From JAAUTT01 sp038213375 (lineage in GTDB: Bacteria > Bacteroidota > Bacteroidia > Bacteroidales > JAAUTT01): a DNA stretch of 64,000 bases. This document shows positions 35,255-43,114 of this stretch, piece by piece. The stretch is taken from the NCBI GenBank assembly GCA_038213375.1, contig JBBQTB010000003.1, positions 119,459-183,458 on the forward strand. The letters are read 5' to 3'. The position numbers and the translations under genes were made by a program. Positions within the stretch are counted from its first letter, which is position 1, and each line of letters opens with the position of its first letter. The notes below the pieces were generated by a model, which made no database searches, was not told the origin of the DNA, and saw only the letters and a list, made by a program, of their open reading frames with translations.

Positions 35255-35262
35255 TATATTTG
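35255..35262 (+). promoter_or_regulatory. Possible -7 promoter box of the lipid kinase gene
   Basis: TATATTTG fits TAnnTTTG and lies 19 bases before the start codon at 35282; no -33 element is visible. Confidence 0.3.
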
Positions 35263-35281
35263 ATAAAATAATTCATAACTG

Positions 35282-36166
35282 ATGGTTGCAAAGGAAAAGG
35301 TCGCATTTATCATCAATCCAAAATCCGGAACGGGCAAAAAGCAAAGCCTTCCCAGCCTGATAATGGAAACTGTAAATGGCTTGGAATTTGAGGTAGACTT
35401 ATATTTCACAGAATATGCCGGACATGCAAGTATTCTTGTTGCGGAACTGGTAAAAAAGGGATTTTCCAAAATTATTGCTGTTGGTGGTGATGGTACTGTA
35501 AATGAAGTAGCAAAAGCGTTGGTTAATACCAACACGGCATTGGGTATTATTCCTTGTGGATCGGGCAATGGCCTTGCCAGATCCCTGAAAATTCCGTTAA
35601 GGTTTGTAGATGCTATCAATTTAATTAACTCCGGCAAAGTAATTTCCATGGATTATGGCACCATTAACGAACATCCATTTTTTTGTACCTGCGGAGTGGG
35701 GTTTGATGCACATATCGGAAACAAATTCGCTACCAGCGCCCACCGTGGATTTTTCACATATATAAAGGAAACTATTCGCGCTTACTTTTATTATCGGCCA
35801 AGGCGATATTCCATTAAAATAGATGGTGAAAAAATAAAAACCAAAGCATTCCTTGTAACCGTTGCCAATGCCGGGCAATATGGAAACGATGCTTATATTG
35901 CACCACTTGCTGAACTACAGGACGGAAAACTTGATTTGTGCATTTTAAACCCGTTTCCAAAACATCAGGCACTGGGCCTGGGTTTTCGATTATTTAATAA
36001 AACCATGCACCGCAGTGAATACTTAAACACCATTAAGGGACAATCGATCACAATCAAAAGGAAAAAGAAGGGTGAAGTTCATCTCGACGGGGAACCAGCA
36101 ATCATGGGAAAAAGACTGAAAATTAAAATTGTTGAGAGAGGTTTAAAGGTTATTGTTTCCAATTGA
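35282..36166 (+). CDS. YegS/BmrU-family lipid kinase (diacylglycerol kinase catalytic domain)
   Basis: 294 residues. The family motifs are NPKSGTGKK near the N-terminus, VGGDGTVNEVAKAL (ATP-binding GGDGT) and CGSGNGLARSL, with GVGFDAHIG in the C-terminal beta domain. Such soluble or peripheral kinases phosphorylate diacylglycerol or related lipids. The stop lies 25 bases from the convergent DMT transporter stop. It neighbours a glycosyltransferase and an LpxH-like enzyme, which fits envelope lipid metabolism; the exact substrate is unknown. Confidence 0.9.
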   Translation: MVAKEKVAFIINPKSGTGKKQSLPSLIMETVNGLEFEVDLYFTEYAGHASILVAELVKKGFSKIIAVGGDGTVNEVAKALVNTNTALGIIPCGSGNGLARSLKIPLRFVDAINLINSGKVISMDYGTINEHPFFCTCGVGFDAHIGNKFATSAHRGFFTYIKETIRAYFYYRPRRYSIKIDGEKIKTKAFLVTVANAGQYGNDAYIAPLAELQDGKLDLCILNPFPKHQALGLGFRLFNKTMHRSEYLNTIKGQSITIKRKKKGEVHLDGEPAIMGKRLKIKIVERGLKVIVSN

Positions 36167-36191
36167 AGAGCATTCTTGTATGATTATCTAA

Positions 36192-37109
36192 TTATTTACG
36201 AGTAGCAAACTTTTCTTTAAATCTGCTTAGCGAATTAATCTGTGATAAAATCAGACCAATAATTACTAGCACAATTCCTAAAATATTTTGGAGTATTAGC
36301 TTTTCGTTTAGAAAAATAAATGAAAATGCGGCTGTAAAAACGGGAATCAGATTGGTAAATATGTTAGCTCGCACTGCACCCAATACCTGAACTGCGTTTG
36401 AATAAAACAAAAAGGCAAAAGATGAGGCAAAAATTGCTAATTTCAGTATTGGAATTGCAGCCCCAATGCTAACCATCTCCATATTCCAATCTTTTATATC
36501 GAAAATTAAAACCAGTGGCAAAAACAAAAGGGCTCCGATTAAATTTTGCCAGGCTATTAAGGTGAGCGGATTATATAGATCGGTCAGCCTTTTTAACAAG
36601 ATAGAATAAAAAACAGCTGCAACCACTGCTAACCCCATAAGCATAATTCCTCTTGAGGATGCAGCTAATTCAAAATTTCTGGTAATAATTACCAATAAAA
36701 CTCCTATAAATGAGAGTAAAACTCCAATGATATTCTTTACCGAAAGCTTTTCTTTTAGGAAGATGAATGCAAATATTGGTACTAATAGTGGTATAAGCGA
36801 AATAATAACAGCGCCGGTTGTTGGTGTAACTAGCTGCATGCCCAGACTTTCACCCACAAAGTATAGGAATGGTTCAAATAATGCTAGTACAAAAATTAAC
36901 TTAAGGCTCTTAAAATTTATCTTTTGAAGTTTTCCAATTGATGCTGAAACAATAAATAATAAACCTGCTGAAACAGCTAGCCTTGCCAATATGGTAGTAA
37001 ATGGCTGAAGAAATAAATATACCTCTTTATACCAAATGAAGGAAAAGCTCCAAAACACCATGGCAAGGATATTCAATAAATATACTAAAGGACGATTCTG
37101 AATCTTCAT
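36192..37109 (-). CDS. DMT-superfamily (EamA) transporter
   Basis: 305 residues with ten hydrophobic segments arranged as two EamA repeats of five TM helices. The second repeat ends in FIFLNEKLILQNILGIVLVI, parallel to FIFLKEKLSVKNIIGVLLSF in the first, the typical EamA duplication signature. Members export amino acids, metabolites or drugs; the substrate cannot be told from sequence. It has its own -7-like box upstream (37138-37145) and is convergent with the lipid kinase. Confidence 0.88.
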   Translation of the reverse strand: MKIQNRPLVYLLNILAMVFWSFSFIWYKEVYLFLQPFTTILARLAVSAGLLFIVSASIGKLQKINFKSLKLIFVLALFEPFLYFVGESLGMQLVTPTTGAVIISLIPLLVPIFAFIFLKEKLSVKNIIGVLLSFIGVLLVIITRNFELAASSRGIMLMGLAVVAAVFYSILLKRLTDLYNPLTLIAWQNLIGALLFLPLVLIFDIKDWNMEMVSIGAAIPILKLAIFASSFAFLFYSNAVQVLGAVRANIFTNLIPVFTAAFSFIFLNEKLILQNILGIVLVIIGLILSQINSLSRFKEKFATRK

Positions 37110-37137
37110 TTCTCTGGTTTTACATATAAAAAGAGGG

Positions 37138-37145
37138 CAAAGATA
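37138..37145 (-). promoter_or_regulatory. Possible -7 promoter box of the DMT transporter gene
   Basis: CAAAGATA on the plus strand reads TATCTTTG on the minus strand, a good TAnnTTTG match 28 bases upstream of the start codon. Confidence 0.35.
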
Positions 37146-37359
37146 TTGATTAAGCTATACATCGACGATGATTTTTTGTATGTTGGCATAACTCGGGTAA
37201 TAAATACCCATATCTGGTGAGCAATGTCATCGCTTATCTCCTCTATTTAGGTAAAGGTTTAACTAATATTGTTCTTTGTAAAAAATGAATGGGTAGCCTT
37301 CTTTGTGCTTTTTAGAATAAATGAGGAACCAACAAATTAACTTAATTAATAATAACTTT

Positions 37360-38340
37360 ATGAGGACAAAAAAAATTATTCTTCTGATTTCGATTGTTTT
37401 AATGGTTGGATTATCGTTTTCGGGTTGCAAAAAGGATACCCAAACTTCTGACACGTTGGTTGGGGTTGATGCAGCTTTAGCTCAGGATGTTGAGTCTCAG
37501 GATGCTATGGCCGAAAATATCGATCAAAATACGGATAATACAATTGATGCACTTGAGGCTAATGATTTTTCGGGGTTAAAATCTGCACAAGTTGGAGGTC
37601 CAAGTTGGACTATCTCGCCTAATAAAGATACTGCTTTATTAGCTTTCCCAAAGGTTATTACCCTTACTTATAACACTGATACAACTATTAATGGAGAGAA
37701 ATTTAAGCAGTCAGGTAAAATTCTTGTTTACCTTAGTTTAAGGGAGCAAAAGTACCCGTGGAAAAACTACATCAAGCGTGAGATTGTGTTTGATACTTAT
37801 AAAGTAGAAACAGATAGTAGTTCTTTCGCTATCACAGGATCACGTACTATGAAAAGAATAAGTGTTAAGACAGTTCCAGCAAAATTAACCTCTAACACTA
37901 CTAGTTTCAGTTTGGATGTTATGGATTCTATCAACTCAAATATGACTTTAGCTATTATTAGTGGCGATTATAGTGGGTCGTTTACCCGGTTTGTCAAGAA
38001 AAAGCGCGAAGCAATTGCTCATTTTGAAAAGGGTGCTATACTCTGGCGCCAGTCATTTCTAAAGGATACATTAATTTTCAAAGGTTCTGTTACAGGGAAA
38101 AATCTTCAGGATTCGTTATATAGCAGAACTATTGATGCAAATAAACCAATTATTTTTACCAGGTGTGCTTCTCTAAATCCGGTAATAACTTCGGGTATAA
38201 TAGCCATAGTCAATGGCTCTAAAACCGCAACAATCACTTATTCGGCGGATGGATGCAAAACTAAAGCTGTTTTGGAGAAAAATGGAAAAACCAAAGAAAT
38301 AGAACGAAAAATTAATAGAAAATATAAAAAATGGTGGTAA
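37360..38340 (+). CDS. Predicted lipoprotein, paralogue A
   Basis: 326 residues from the ATG at 37360, which gives a lipoprotein signal (hydrophobic 6-20, SFSGC with Cys23); an in-frame ATG at 37321 would only add 13 polar residues. An acidic linker (about 30-75, DVESQDAMAENIDQNTDN) is followed by a beta-rich region with FPKVITLTYN. The next lipoprotein (38880) has the same order: signal, acidic helix, LKSA or IKSA, FPKVIT. The two look like diverged paralogues. The Lys/Arg-rich C-terminus (KEIERKINRKYKKWW) contrasts with the acidic N-terminus. No function is recognised. Confidence 0.75.
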   Translation: MRTKKIILLISIVLMVGLSFSGCKKDTQTSDTLVGVDAALAQDVESQDAMAENIDQNTDNTIDALEANDFSGLKSAQVGGPSWTISPNKDTALLAFPKVITLTYNTDTTINGEKFKQSGKILVYLSLREQKYPWKNYIKREIVFDTYKVETDSSSFAITGSRTMKRISVKTVPAKLTSNTTSFSLDVMDSINSNMTLAIISGDYSGSFTRFVKKKREAIAHFEKGAILWRQSFLKDTLIFKGSVTGKNLQDSLYSRTIDANKPIIFTRCASLNPVITSGIIAIVNGSKTATITYSADGCKTKAVLEKNGKTKEIERKINRKYKKWW

Positions 38341-38879
38341 CCACTAAAAAATACAAAATCCCGATTTATTCGGGGTTTTGCATTTTTAATAGATAGTAAT
38401 TCTTTTGCATTTTTGTTTTTCCAAATGTTTATTTGTATACAGCCAAAATCACCTTTATCGTGCTAGCGGTAATAGTTACTAGTCACTCTCTTTATCGTAG
38501 AATTTCTTTATAGTTATCACTGCTTATTCTTCTTATCTAAATTGCCAGGCTAAACTAAAAATGTTTGGCAAGGTGTTGCATTCAATTTCCGTTCTACCAA
38601 AAAAGCTTTTCTGGCGATCCTAAAATGTTATCCATCTTGCATTAATGTGTCTTTAAATACAGAGTTGAGTGAATGTTACTTCATTGATGCCAATTCCGCT
38701 ATTTTTTCAATTTAACGTACCCATAATGGTTTATGTATTTATAAATTACTATCGAGCTAATGTTTAATTTTTGAGATGTATAAAAGTTTTTTTTAAATCC
38801 CATTAAACCTTTTTACTTCGGCCATATCTAATACTTCGAAAAACATAAATCATAAATAATTCACTTAATAAATAATTCT
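38341..38879. other. Intergenic region between paired lipoprotein genes (539 bp)
   Basis: This is the longest gene-free stretch apart from the window end. It holds the terminator at 38355-38379 and otherwise no ORF, RNA-like structure or repeat that I recognise. It is A/T-rich and shows no similarity to the flanking genes. Confidence 0.6.
38355..38379 (+). terminator. Intrinsic terminator after lipoprotein A
   Basis: AAAATCCCGA (38355-38364) pairs with TCGGGGTTTT (38370-38379) with one G-T pair, and further T-runs follow within 10 bases. Confidence 0.75.
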
Positions 38880-39755
38880 ATGAAAACGAGTTTAATGATC
38901 ATTATGGCAATCGTTTTTGCTGGTTCTACGATGTTCACTTCCTGTCAGAAAGACAAATTTCTTACCAATCCAAACCTTTCAGTTGCTGAGGATGATGCTA
39001 ATACGGATAATCTGTATGGCGATGTACAAAACGAGTCAGACGAGGTGGTAACTGACCTCGAGAACAATGGTTACAAACCCTCCGGTATAAAATCAGCTGA
39101 CGCAGAAGGTATCCGTTCAGTTACCGTAAACAAGCCAGATAGCTCTTCCTTTCCAAAGGTAATAACGATTCAATTTACCAATTGGACCGACCATGCCGGA
39201 AGAATTAAAAATGGAAAGATTGTCATTACTGTTACCGGACCATATCGGAAAGAAGGTTCCGTTAAAACAATTACTTTCGACAATTTTACCATTGATGATA
39301 ATAAAGTTGAAGGAACCAGAACTGTTACCAACCTTGGAAGAAATGCGCAGGGAAATCTTCAATATCATGTAATTCTGGATGGCGGAATGGTTACAACCGA
39401 AACCGGGAAATCCATTTCCAGAAGCTGCGATCATATTCGTACATGGGTATCCGGTGAAATTACTCCAAAAATGATTTGGGATGATGTGTATACCATTGAA
39501 GGTATGGCTAGTGGTGTAAATCAAAACGGGTTAGCCTTCACAAGAACGATAACCAGTCCTCTTTTAATTGCTGCCGATTGCCCATGGATTGCCAAAGGTT
39601 CGGTTCTTATTGTAGTTGATACCAAATCGGATGTTACGATCGATTTCGGTTCTTCCGAATCAGTTTGCGATAATTTGGCAACAGTCACTGTAAATGGAGA
39701 AAGCCGCGAAATAAAGCTTCATAAAGGGAAAAAGCGCATGATGATGGGAAACTAA
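38880..39755 (+). CDS. Predicted lipoprotein, paralogue B
   Basis: 291 residues with a lipoprotein signal (FTSC, Cys22). An acidic region (ESDEVVTDLENNG) is followed by IKSADAEG and FPKVITIQFTN, matching the order in the lipoprotein at 37360. The mature domain is beta-rich with conserved-looking segments (TVTGPYRKEGSVKTITFDNF, DDNKVEGTRTV) and a few Cys that could form a disulfide. The Met/Lys/Arg-rich tail (KGKKRMMMGN) is odd. Function unknown; probably an outer-membrane or periplasmic lipoprotein of a lineage-specific family. Confidence 0.78.
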   Translation: MKTSLMIIMAIVFAGSTMFTSCQKDKFLTNPNLSVAEDDANTDNLYGDVQNESDEVVTDLENNGYKPSGIKSADAEGIRSVTVNKPDSSSFPKVITIQFTNWTDHAGRIKNGKIVITVTGPYRKEGSVKTITFDNFTIDDNKVEGTRTVTNLGRNAQGNLQYHVILDGGMVTTETGKSISRSCDHIRTWVSGEITPKMIWDDVYTIEGMASGVNQNGLAFTRTITSPLLIAADCPWIAKGSVLIVVDTKSDVTIDFGSSESVCDNLATVTVNGESREIKLHKGKKRMMMGN

Positions 39756-39773
39756 AATTATAACGTTTCATTA

Positions 39774-39816
39774 AAAATAAATCCTCCGGTCTGGTATGTA
39801 TCGGAGGATTTATTTT
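39774..39816. terminator. Bidirectional intrinsic terminator
   Basis: AAAATAAATCCTCCG (39774-39788) pairs perfectly with CGGAGGATTTATTTT (39802-39816). It lies between the convergent lipoprotein B (plus) and the DUF4130 gene (minus) and has A/T flanks for both strands. Confidence 0.88.
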
Positions 39817-39819
39817 CAT

Positions 39820-40584
39820 TTATTGTTTTTCAGTTAAATACTTCCAATATCGTTTCGGAAGTAATCGTTTATGTAAGATTGGATTGTGCCGCTCTTTGAT
39901 TTCTATTTCTTTAAAGTAGGTTTTCCAGAGCTTCTGAAAAAGTTTTTCATCTTCAGTGAATGCTGATTGATCAAGCGTGCCTGTTACTGGATGTATTTTA
40001 CTGTCTTCAAACCTGATTTCGGTTACCGATTTTAAATCGTAGTAAAAGCCATATTTACGGTTTGTATCATAAATAATCCACGATTGGTCGGCAAAGCGCG
40101 ATTCAAAATGGTGAATCGTCAATGGCAGAACATTGTATTGCGGGTCGAAACTTGCGAAGTAAATATTGTCAATCGTTTTTTGAAAGCGCACAAACATTCT
40201 TACCCGCTCGGTTTCACGTGATACCTTTTTGAAAAGTTGATGAATTTTCAGCACGCACGAGTCGCCAAAATTAGTTTCAATAGAAACATTACTTTCCAAG
40301 GCCTTTCGAATGTAACTATATAAAATTAATTCAATATCAGGCAATTCGGATAAAAAATCTATCGCCAGCATTTTGCAACCCGAATCGGATAGTTTTTTAT
40401 GCAAACCTTTCCATACTCTATCTGCCTTAAAGCCATCTGTAATAACCAGATGTTCCGTACCAAACAAAAGCGATTGAAATTCGGTAGAACCTGCAAACGA
40501 GATTGGAGAGAGTTTTTTATCATAGCAATCAAAAACAGCAGTTAAAAATCCTTCAAATGTTTTATCGTAGGTGATGATATTCAT
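39820..40584 (-). CDS. TIGR03915-type putative DNA repair protein (DUF4130)
   Basis: 254 residues matching the TIGR03915/DUF4130 family: N-terminal YDKTFEGFLTAVFDCYDKK, a middle HQLFKKVSRETERVRMFVRFQ segment and a C-terminal FADQSWIIYDTNRKYGFYYD, then LWKTYFKEIEIKERHNP near the end. The family almost always sits beside the TIGR03916 radical SAM protein, which is directly upstream here (50-base gap). Together they are thought to act on DNA (repair or modification). Biochemical activity has not been assigned as far as I know. The pair is likely one operon divergent from an S24 repressor. Confidence 0.88.
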   Translation of the reverse strand: MNIITYDKTFEGFLTAVFDCYDKKLSPISFAGSTEFQSLLFGTEHLVITDGFKADRVWKGLHKKLSDSGCKMLAIDFLSELPDIELILYSYIRKALESNVSIETNFGDSCVLKIHQLFKKVSRETERVRMFVRFQKTIDNIYFASFDPQYNVLPLTIHHFESRFADQSWIIYDTNRKYGFYYDLKSVTEIRFEDSKIHPVTGTLDQSAFTEDEKLFQKLWKTYFKEIEIKERHNPILHKRLLPKRYWKYLTEKQ

Positions 40585-40634
40585 TTGGTATAAATCTGTA
40601 AATTAGAAATATATGTCTTGGCTCTTGTTAATAG

Positions 40635-41930
40635 TTAAAACAATTTCAACTGTCCATAATTCCGGCCTTTTTTCTTTCCTTTGGTTTGTTCGGTAAATAA
40701 TCTACGAAGTCCTTCAGGCCTTATTTCGTTAATGGTTGGTGATGAAAGTTCGTTGCAAGTAAGAAAATATTTAGCCCGTTTTAATACAACTCCCATTTTC
40801 ATTAGTTGCCCGGAGTTTATCCGGCCAAAATTTCGCGCCGCAATAATAAGTTGTGCCGATTTTACTCCAATACCTGGTATGCGGAGAATTAATTCGTAAT
40901 CTGCTTTGTTGATATCAATGGGAAACATCCAAGGATTGCGTAAGGCATAGCTAAGTTTTGGATCAAGTTCCAAATCCAAATCGGGGTGATTATCATTTAC
41001 AATCTCCTCAACTTTAAAATGGTAGAATCGCATTAGCCAATCGGCTTGATACAAACGGTTTTCCCTAACAAGAGGTGGTTGAACAAGCATAGGCAGCCGT
41101 TTGTCATACGAATTCACAGGAATAAAACCTGAGTAATACACCCGTTTTAAATTTTGTTGCTGGTATAACGATGAAGCCAGGGTTAAAATTTGGGTGTCGT
41201 TATCCGCTGTTGCTCCTATAATTAGCTGGGTGCTTTGTCCGGCAGGTGCAAAACGTGGTGCATTTCGGTATTTTTGTCTGTTTTCCTTATTTTCCAGAAT
41301 TCCTTGTCGGATGATACCCATGGGTTGGAGTATTCCTGGGTAGTCCTTTTCCGGAGCTAATATTTTTAAGTTTTGTTCAGTAGGTATTTCAATGTTAACA
41401 CTTAGTCTGTCAGCATACAACCCGGCTTCACGAACCATTTCCGGACTAGCTCCGGGAATACTTTTTAAATGAATATAACCGTTGTAATTATGAATTTTAC
41501 GAAGATCCTGAGCAACTTTTGTTAACATTTGCATGGTATGATTTGGAGTTTTTACCACACCAGAACTAAGAAAAAGGCCTTCAATATAGTTACGTCTATA
41601 AAATTCGATGGTAAGGTCTACTATTTCGGTAGGACTAAAAGCAGTACGCGGGATATCGTTACTTCGGCGGTTTATGCAATAGGCACAGTCGTATTGGCAA
41701 TAATTGGTAAGCATTATTTTTAAAAGGGAAATACAACGTCCGTCTTCGGAAAAACTATGGCAAATTCCCCAAGGCGATGCGTTTCCAATGCCTTTACCAG
41801 TATTAGGTCTGTTACTTCCACTTGAAGAACATGAAACATCATACTTTGCAGCTCCTGCAAGTATTTTTAGTTTTTCAAGTGTACTGTCAGTAATCATTTT
41901 TACAGTAATTTCAGTAAAAAATTTATTCAA
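40635..41930 (-). CDS. TIGR03916-type radical SAM DNA modification/repair protein
   Basis: 431 residues (420 if started at the second Met, residue 12). The radical SAM cluster is CQYDCAYC (Cys78, 82, 85), binding a 4Fe-4S cluster and SAM. Additional Cys at 34, 57 and 66 may bind a further cluster. A helix-hairpin-helix near 340-380 (DINKADYELILRIPGIGVKSAQL) would bind DNA. The family resembles spore photoproduct lyase in layout, suggesting repair of UV photoproducts or a base modification. It is followed by its partner DUF4130 gene and divergent from a LexA-like repressor, suggesting DNA-damage control. The start codon is not certain. Confidence 0.88.
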   Translation of the reverse strand: MNKFFTEITVKMITDSTLEKLKILAGAAKYDVSCSSSGSNRPNTGKGIGNASPWGICHSFSEDGRCISLLKIMLTNYCQYDCAYCINRRSNDIPRTAFSPTEIVDLTIEFYRRNYIEGLFLSSGVVKTPNHTMQMLTKVAQDLRKIHNYNGYIHLKSIPGASPEMVREAGLYADRLSVNIEIPTEQNLKILAPEKDYPGILQPMGIIRQGILENKENRQKYRNAPRFAPAGQSTQLIIGATADNDTQILTLASSLYQQQNLKRVYYSGFIPVNSYDKRLPMLVQPPLVRENRLYQADWLMRFYHFKVEEIVNDNHPDLDLELDPKLSYALRNPWMFPIDINKADYELILRIPGIGVKSAQLIIAARNFGRINSGQLMKMGVVLKRAKYFLTCNELSSPTINEIRPEGLRRLFTEQTKGKKKGRNYGQLKLF

Positions 41931-41933
41931 AAA

Positions 41934-41975
41934 TACTAATATATTTAGTAATAATAACTATCTTTACTAATATTA
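41934..41975. promoter_or_regulatory. Candidate LexA-like operator in divergent promoter
   Basis: TACTAA-TATAT-TTAGTA (41934-41950) is a perfect 6-bp-arm palindrome in the 50-base spacer between the radical SAM gene and the S24 repressor gene. A second half-like copy, TACTAATATTA, follows at 41965-41975. The location suggests binding of the adjacent repressor to control both genes. Confidence 0.5.
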
Positions 41976-41980
41976 ATTGT

Positions 41981-42772
41981 ATGGAAAATTTATTTGCAAA
42001 TAATCTCAGATATTTACGTAAGGCTAAGAGCTTAACGCAGGACCAGCTGGCTGATAAGATTGGTGTAAACCGGGCAATGATTGGATCTTACGAAGAGGGT
42101 AGGGCCGTGCCTAAAATTGTTGGTCTTCAGGATATTGCACATTATTTCGGAGTTTCACTGGATGCCTTGGTTGGCTCTGATTTGAGTCTTAAGCAGAATA
42201 ACACTGAAGGTTTGCAAAGCGAAATTCAAAAGGGTAATAATCTTCGGGTATTAAGCACCATTGTTGATAGGAACAACAACGAACTGATCACACTTGTACC
42301 GGCAAAAGCTTCGGCGGGTTATTTAAACGGATATGCTGATCCTGATTATGTCGAAACACTTCCCCGGTTTTCTCTTCCTTTTCAGGAATTGGCTAAAGAA
42401 CGCACATATAGGGCTTTTCAGATTACCGGAGATAGTATGGAACCAATTCCATCGGGTGCCTATATTATCACTGAATACGAGCAGAATTGGCACAACATCA
42501 AGGATGGAAAACCGTATCTATTTGTTACACGAGATGAAGGAATTGTTTTTAAACGGGTTTACCTTCACCCAAGTGGCGAGTTGTGGTTAAAATCGGACAA
42601 TCCTAAATATGAAACTTATAGTGTTCACATTGGCCGCGTACTTGAGGTATGGAAAGCTGTGGGTTATATCTGTACCACCTTGCCTGAGCCCGATGCAGTG
42701 GGTCTTACCAAACTCTCGATGATGGTTATGGAAATGAAACAGGAAATAAATCAATTGAAGGGCAAGGGATAA
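41981..42772 (+). CDS. XRE-type HTH / S24 peptidase (LexA-like) repressor
   Basis: 263 residues. An N-terminal XRE HTH is at about 7-62 (KSLTQDQLADKIGVNRAMIGSYEEG). The C-terminal S24 peptidase domain has a probable autocleavage site at Ala112-Gly113 (KASAGYLNGY), the nucleophile Ser152 in GDSMEP and the general base Lys191 in IVFKRVY. LexA-like proteins self-cleave when RecA filaments form on damaged DNA, releasing repression. It is divergent from the radical SAM repair pair and may repress both. Some Bacteroidota S24 proteins respond to other signals, so SOS control is inference. Confidence 0.92.
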   Translation: MENLFANNLRYLRKAKSLTQDQLADKIGVNRAMIGSYEEGRAVPKIVGLQDIAHYFGVSLDALVGSDLSLKQNNTEGLQSEIQKGNNLRVLSTIVDRNNNELITLVPAKASAGYLNGYADPDYVETLPRFSLPFQELAKERTYRAFQITGDSMEPIPSGAYIITEYEQNWHNIKDGKPYLFVTRDEGIVFKRVYLHPSGELWLKSDNPKYETYSVHIGRVLEVWKAVGYICTTLPEPDAVGLTKLSMMVMEMKQEINQLKGKG

Positions 42773-43114
42773 TTATGATATAGTTTTATTCTTACCTTTA
42801 TTTATATAATCATCTTTCAAAAAACACTACTCGATTCTATTTTGATGGTATACGAATAATAGCTTTTCATCATTGTTTTATATTGTTTAATCAATAATTT
42901 TCATAAAACACACCAGACATAAAACTATTTCTCTAGTTTTAACTCCAGCATGAACCTTTACGTTTGAATTATTTTTTTCATCCGTAAATAATTTTCATAT
43001 TTTTTTGTGCAAACCCTCAGGGTTTTTAAAACCCTGAGGGTTTATCATGACAGTTTCATTTTAATTATATAGTCTAACCAATATCAAAACGAATACCAGA
43101 TAAATCCAAACGTT
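42773..43114. other. Intergenic region before the giant protease gene (342 bp)
   Basis: A/T-rich leader region with no ORF. The only structure I recognise is the pair of CCCTnAGGG palindromes at 43011-43043, listed separately. Confidence 0.6.
43011..43043. repeat. Pair of palindromes AAACCCTCAGGGTTT / AAACCCTGAGGGTTT
   Basis: AAACCCTCAGGGTTT (43011-43025) and AAAACCCTGAGGGTTT (43028-43043) are adjacent palindromes that are also complementary to each other. They resemble in design the CAGGTTT palindromes at 31803-31912, with a different core. They lie 71 bases before the giant protease start. Confidence 0.8.

Noticed and set aside
38341..38879. Hidden small gene or RNA in the 539-base gap
   Set aside because: No ORF of useful length, and no recognisable RNA structure apart from the terminator at 38355-38379.
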